64,000 bases of DNA, from positions 1 to 64,000 of the forward strand of contig CACJLA010000001.1 in NCBI GenBank assembly GCA_902594145.1. The letters run 5' to 3'. This document shows positions 60,353 to 64,000 of the stretch, piece after piece. Position 1 is the first letter of the stretch. Every line of letters begins with the position of its first letter. The stretch comes from an uncultured Alphaproteobacteria bacterium. Lineage in GTDB: Bacteria; Pseudomonadota; Alphaproteobacteria; HIMB59. The position numbers were made by a program, and so were the translations under genes. Below the pieces are notes generated by a model that searched no databases, was not told where the DNA came from, and saw nothing but the letters and a program-made list of their open reading frames with translations.

Positions 60353-61198
60353 CTATCTAATCACGTTATATTTATTGATCTTTAATCTTTTTCGTTCATT
60401 GGTTGGTAAATGTTTATTCAACTGTCGGTTAATCAGACCAAACAAACCAATTATAATTAAAGTTAATAATATGAAATAAAAGCCAACAATTGGATAAGGA
60501 ACAAAGGGATTAAAGGTCTTATCAGCAAAATAGCTAGCATAATAAATTGCATCCCCTTTTTGTTGCCAAGCAGGAAAACCTGTAAAGAAAACCAATGTTG
60601 TTGCATGAAACATAAAAATTGCTTCATTGGTATAGGAGGGCCAAGCTAAACGAAGCATAGTTGGCCAGATTATACGTCTAAATTTTTTAATCCCTGTAAA
60701 ACCAAATGCAACCGCAGACTCTAAATCCTGACTTGGAACAGCACGCAGTGCACCGTAAAAGATTTCTCCTGCATAGGCAGATGTATTAAAAAACAAAACA
60801 ACTAAAGCACCTAACCAAGCCTTTGTAAGCCAACGTGTTTCAACAGTTACAACAAGAAATCCTAAATCTATATCAACTCCTAGCCTTGGTAAAAGTACAA
60901 ATAAATCATACGCAAAGAAAAATTGAATGAATAAAGGCGAGCCTCTGAAAATAAAAATAAAAGCTCGACATGGAGCGTTTAACAAAGATAATTTTGAATT
61001 TTTCCCTAAAGCCAAAACAGTGGCAAAGAAAAAACCAAACAGTAATGCTAAGATTGCAAAATATATATTCCAAATCATACCCGAACCGATTAATACAAAT
61101 TGCTCGCAGAGTGTTATATCGGCCTTTGGTAAAAGTCTCTCTCCATACCCAATAGATCTAAGGCCGTAATCAGAAAGAGTTTGAAAACAGCTCGACAT
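60353..61198 (-). CDS. Amino-acid ABC transporter permease (HisM/GlnP family)
   Basis: Second inner-membrane permease of a polar amino-acid importer. 281 residues with five to six helices. The EAA loop region SAVAFGFTGIKKFRRIIWPTM (ATPase contact) and FRGSPLFIQFFFAYDL are typical of the His/Glu/Gln family (BPD_transp_1). Starts at the last base of the upstream permease gene (61198). No ATPase gene follows in this window, so it must be encoded elsewhere or be absent from this cluster. Confidence 0.92.
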   Translation of the reverse strand: MSSCFQTLSDYGLRSIGYGERLLPKADITLCEQFVLIGSGMIWNIYFAILALLFGFFFATVLALGKNSKLSLLNAPCRAFIFIFRGSPLFIQFFFAYDLFVLLPRLGVDIDLGFLVVTVETRWLTKAWLGALVVLFFNTSAYAGEIFYGALRAVPSQDLESAVAFGFTGIKKFRRIIWPTMLRLAWPSYTNEAIFMFHATTLVFFTGFPAWQQKGDAIYYASYFADKTFNPFVPYPIVGFYFILLTLIIIGLFGLINRQLNKHLPTNERKRLKINKYNVIR

Positions 61199-62064
61199 TA
61201 AACTGCCTTGCCTGCCATAGTTGCTTGCCCTTTAGAAAGCCGTGTAGAAAGTTTGTCTAGAACGGATTGAGATAGATAAGTTAGAGATAAATAAAAAATC
61301 ATCAGTACACCAAAATACCAAGCACGCCAATCAGGATGAGGGTACTCGTATACGCCCGTTTTAATTCCACCTAGTTCTTTAGCCCAATAGACGATGTCCT
61401 CAATACCCAAAAGAAATAGTAGTGGAGTTGCTTTAATTAAAATCATCCACAAATTTGATAAACCTGGCAGAGCATAAATCCACATTTGTGGAATAAGAAT
61501 TCTTCTAAAAATTTGACTTGAGGAAAAACCATAGGCTTCTCCTGTTTCTATTTGAGCTTTTGGAACTGCAGCCATAGCACCGGATAACACATTGCCCGCA
61601 AAGGCTCCAAATACAAAACCAAAAGCAAGTAAAGCAAGAGAAAATCCATAAATGTCGTGTACCCATTCACTAGCTGTATTTAAAGGGATTTTTGCTGCTG
61701 CACAAACAACAAAATCGTTACCTTGCCTTACTGCCTCTGTAACATCAGAGCATAAAACTTTGTGGCGTAAATATTCAAAAGCCTGATCAAGTGCTATTGG
61801 TATGAATAAAAAGAAAACAATATCGGGTATGCCTCTTATCATCGCAAGATATCCTTTTCCTAAAGCACGAACTATTCTAAAAGATGATCTAGCAGCAGTG
61901 GCTCCAGCAAATCCGAATGCCATCGCTAATGGTGCTGCCAAAGAGAGCAAACCCATCACAACAAAAAATGAATAATAAAATGACATGTGTTTTGCTGTGG
62001 TGACATAACATGATAACCACATTAACCCCTCAAGAGTTTTAGGGTCTGTGCAAAAACTAAACAT
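61198..62064 (-). CDS. Amino-acid ABC transporter permease (HisQ/GlnP family)
   Basis: First permease of the importer, 288 residues. Signature segments: AMIRGIPDIVFFLFIP (the conserved RG-x-P motif), and the EAA loop IETGEAYGFSSSQIFRRILIPQM. An insertion of about 45 residues around 90-135 (LRHKVLCSDVTEAVRQGNDF, with two Cys) interrupts the usual helix spacing and probably forms a periplasmic loop. Overlaps the oxidase gene by 8 bp. Confidence 0.92.
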   Translation of the reverse strand: MFSFCTDPKTLEGLMWLSCYVTTAKHMSFYYSFFVVMGLLSLAAPLAMAFGFAGATAARSSFRIVRALGKGYLAMIRGIPDIVFFLFIPIALDQAFEYLRHKVLCSDVTEAVRQGNDFVVCAAAKIPLNTASEWVHDIYGFSLALLAFGFVFGAFAGNVLSGAMAAVPKAQIETGEAYGFSSSQIFRRILIPQMWIYALPGLSNLWMILIKATPLLFLLGIEDIVYWAKELGGIKTGVYEYPHPDWRAWYFGVLMIFYLSLTYLSQSVLDKLSTRLSKGQATMAGKAV

Positions 62065-63151
62065 CCTGAAGAATCTCTAGCTTATTTAGTGTTTGGGGTA
62101 AAAAATCTTTTATTAATTTATTCCTTTTACCTGTAATAATTTCATCGATGCCGAGCTTCCCAGCTAAGGGTGCATTGGTTATACCTGAATGCATAACTGC
62201 TAAATAAATTCCACTAATTTTTTGACCATTATGTCTTACAAGGCGGCCGATCTTTGGCCTTCCATCAATGGGCAATGGTCTACTACCAATTGTAAAATAA
62301 TCTAAAATCATCTTTCCATTATAGTTCAGCCTAGTTGCCATGTCTTGAACAAGTTTTTCAGCAGTTTCCTTTGTGTTTTGCTCGTTGCTTGCATCATCAT
62401 CAAATTTTCCACCTATTATTAATCTACCTTTGTCATCTTGCCGAGCATGGAAGTCAAAACTTGTTATTGGGTGATTTAATAAACTTGGTAAAGGATTAGT
62501 ATAAGCTAACAAACCTAAGCTTGATCGCATTTCAAAATGAATATCTATGGTTGATAATAAATTAGGAGTGCCAAGTCCCGCAGTTATTACTACTTCATTA
62601 TCATAAATAACCTCATCATCAGTTTTTACACCTGTAACCTTGTTGTTTTCGAAAACTAGCTCTTTTACATTAACTTTTATTATTTTTGATTTACTTGCTT
62701 TTAAAAGTTCTTGTGTTGCCCTAAAACCCTCAATAGCCAAGTCATCAAGACCGAAGCCAGCAGAAGTTGGACTATTTATTAAGTTTGGTAAATGCCTTAG
62801 TAACTCTGATTTGGTTGATATTTTCACTGATTGGCCCCAACTTTGATGTTGTTTTATGGTTTGATGTAGTTCTTTCTCATCGAGGTCCCAAATAAATGCA
62901 CCCTTAGATGAATGCTCTAAGTTTGAAATATCATTTATTAATTTTGGCCAGTAGTTCAAATTGGCCTGACGAAAAGATGCATAGGTTTTATCATTACTAG
63001 CATATCCATTAACCCAACCCCAAGTATTAGTTGTAGCTTGGTTTTTATCCCCCGGTAGATCTGATGATAAAACAGTAATTTTATCTACTGCTTTTTGATA
63101 GGCGTGGTAAGCAAAGGATGCACCTACAATTCCTGCACCAACTATAATCAT
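62057..63151 (-). CDS. FAD-dependent amino-acid/amine oxidoreductase (DAO family)
   Basis: 364 residues. The N-terminal FAD loop is IIVGAGIVGASFAYHAYQK (2-20), and the C-terminal DAO signature includes YFTIGSRPLPIDGRPKIGRL and the FAD-binding GIYLAVMHSGITNAPLAGKL. It belongs to the D-amino-acid dehydrogenase/glycine oxidase-like group; the substrate is not predictable by eye. It is embedded in an amino-acid uptake operon, so it probably oxidises the imported compound. Alternatives: opine, hydroxyproline or N-methyl amino-acid oxidation. Confidence 0.9.
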   Translation of the reverse strand: MIIVGAGIVGASFAYHAYQKAVDKITVLSSDLPGDKNQATTNTWGWVNGYASNDKTYASFRQANLNYWPKLINDISNLEHSSKGAFIWDLDEKELHQTIKQHQSWGQSVKISTKSELLRHLPNLINSPTSAGFGLDDLAIEGFRATQELLKASKSKIIKVNVKELVFENNKVTGVKTDDEVIYDNEVVITAGLGTPNLLSTIDIHFEMRSSLGLLAYTNPLPSLLNHPITSFDFHARQDDKGRLIIGGKFDDDASNEQNTKETAEKLVQDMATRLNYNGKMILDYFTIGSRPLPIDGRPKIGRLVRHNGQKISGIYLAVMHSGITNAPLAGKLGIDEIITGKRNKLIKDFLPQTLNKLEILQDV

Positions 63152-63223
63152 TATGAGTTGGACTTTATATTATGTTTCAGTGTTTTTTGAATAAATAGTA
63201 TGAAAGAAAAAAAGAAAATACAC

Positions 63224-63243
63224 GAGGGCGCAAAACCGCCCTC
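63224..63243. terminator. Hairpin between binding-protein and oxidase genes
   Basis: GAGGGCG (63224-63230) and CGCCCTC (63237-63243) form a perfect GC-rich stem around CAAAAC. It lies inside a same-direction gene cluster, 27 bp past the binding-protein stop. On the minus strand a T-rich tract follows. Such hairpins usually cause partial termination or protect the binding-protein mRNA, giving more binding protein than permease. Confidence 0.75.
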
Positions 63244-63270
63244 ATGTTTTTTAAGTTAAATTAAATAATC

Positions 63271-63993
63271 TTAAAAAGTTGCGGCTTCAAAACCGAACCA
63301 CTTTTTAATCAGTGCGTTTAAGGATCCATCATCTTTCATTGAGCTAATAGCTGCATTCATTTTAGCTTTTAACTCACCATCAGACTCACGGATACCCATT
63401 CCAACACCACCACCGATTGATACCTCACCTATATTCGCAAATTCACCATTTGACTCTGCGATGATAGATGAAAGATAATCACCATCTGCAAGAACGGCAT
63501 CAGCTTCACCGTTTTGTACTGCAGAGATTGTTTCTTCTGCTGTTGCAAATTCAACTAAAGTTGCTCCGGTTTCAGCAACATAACCTGCCTGTATAGTTGC
63601 AGTTTGAGCTGCGATGACAGCGCTATCTACATCGATGTCAGCACCACTCATGCCCATATAAACTGATGGAGACGGTGGAAAATAATCTTGTGTAAAGTCA
63701 ATTACTTCATCACGCTCTGCGGTAATTGACATACCAGCAATAATTGTATCATAATTACCAGATACTAAATTAGGAATGATAGAGTCCCACTCGTTTATAA
63801 CCCAAACACAATCTAAATTTGCACGAACACAAAGCATGTCGCCAACATCTTTTTCAAATCCATCAACTTCGCCATTATCATTAATAAAGTTATATGGAGG
63901 ATAAGCTCCCTCAGTGCCCATTCTTACGGTGTCAGCATAAGCAGAACTAACCATAAAGAAGGCAGCAAGAGCTGACAGTATTATTTTTTTCAT
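63271..63993 (-). CDS. Amino-acid ABC transporter substrate-binding protein
   Basis: Periplasmic binding protein of family 3 (Lys/Arg/Orn/His/Gln type), 240 residues. Signal peptide MKKIILSALAAFFMVSSAYA cleaved after residue 20. Ligand-binding landmarks: MGTEGAYPPYNFINDNGEVD, FEKDVGDMLC, the Asp/Arg pair MSITAERDEVIDFT, and C-terminal SLNALIKKWFG. Two Cys (LCVRANLDC) likely form a disulfide. First gene of the cluster; its higher GC and smoother codon use than the neighbours suggest high expression. Confidence 0.94.
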   Translation of the reverse strand: MKKIILSALAAFFMVSSAYADTVRMGTEGAYPPYNFINDNGEVDGFEKDVGDMLCVRANLDCVWVINEWDSIIPNLVSGNYDTIIAGMSITAERDEVIDFTQDYFPPSPSVYMGMSGADIDVDSAVIAAQTATIQAGYVAETGATLVEFATAEETISAVQNGEADAVLADGDYLSSIIAESNGEFANIGEVSIGGGVGMGIRESDGELKAKMNAAISSMKDDGSLNALIKKWFGFEAATF

Positions 63994-64000
63994 AATTTTT

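Noticed and set aside
1..64000. CRISPR array, prophage, insertion sequence or defence system
   Set aside because: No regularly spaced repeats, cas, transposase, integrase, toxin-antitoxin or restriction genes were recognised on either strand.

Overview
The window is a piece of a compact, AT-rich alphaproteobacterial chromosome. Evidence for the lineage: a GcrA cell-cycle regulator, a CarD-type regulator, a FYDLN-acid (TIGR02300) protein, a SUV3-like helicase next to fdxA and carD, System I cytochrome c maturation (ccm), a TRAP transporter and an alphaproteobacterial sdh-mdh-suc block. The low GC, very short intergenic gaps and many overlapping gene ends resemble streamlined marine lineages (SAR11-like, HIMB59 or AEGEAN-169 type). 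This placement is inference; no phylogeny was run.

Layout. 1-2.9 kb: glpD (cut by the window edge) and glpK for glycerol use. 2.9-6.5 kb: a LysR regulator and acnA; acnA is split by a frame change at paired A9/T9 homopolymers. 6.5-14.7 kb (minus): one TCA-cycle operon, sdhC-sdhD-sdhA-sdhB-mdh-sucA-sucB, without sucCD. 14.7-18.0 kb: a TRAP transporter whose membrane subunits (plus strand) face its Tat-exported binding protein (minus strand). 18.0-22.5 kb (minus): an EamA transporter, thiolase, acetoacetyl-CoA synthetase, a YbgC thioesterase and an unlisted 26-residue membrane peptide. 22.5-31.4 kb: a sparsely coded, very AT-rich variable stretch with a sulfotransferase, small hypotheticals, a methyltransferase, an intact tRNA-Arg(UCG) plus a decayed 5' copy of it, an EF-hand secreted protein and a GT-C-like/double-PAP2 envelope gene pair.

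31.4-36.2 kb: a class III aminotransferase, quinone oxidoreductase, Hsp20, SodB and a pyridoxal kinase. 36.1-44.1 kb (minus): a long housekeeping operon ffh-rpsP-rimM-trmD-rplS-leuC-leuD-leuB-asd. 44.2-47.6 kb (plus): dapF-mtaB-ftsY-yciB. 47.6-54.6 kb: pgk, gcrA, tRNA-Arg(CCU), recX, rpmF, the FYDLN protein, and a minus-strand helicase-terB-fdxA-carD operon. 54.7-60.3 kb (plus): a Lys/Ala-rich histone-H1-like protein and ccmABCDEFGH (ccmD and the real ccmH start were recovered by hand). 60.3-64 kb (minus): an amino-acid ABC transporter (binding protein and two permeases) with an embedded FAD amine/amino-acid oxidase.

Functionally the window is mostly core metabolism: glycerol, acetoacetate, 2-oxoacids and amino acids flow into the TCA cycle and a respiratory chain whose c-type cytochromes need the ccm genes. 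No CRISPR array, prophage, insertion sequence, replication origin or defence system was seen. The best candidates for something new are a GC-rich foldable element between the sdh and TRAP promoters, a run of U-tailed hairpins behind a near-consensus promoter at 31.4 kb, the two small membrane ORFs coupled to known genes, the SucB lacking a recognisable peripheral subunit-binding domain, and the acnA frame break.
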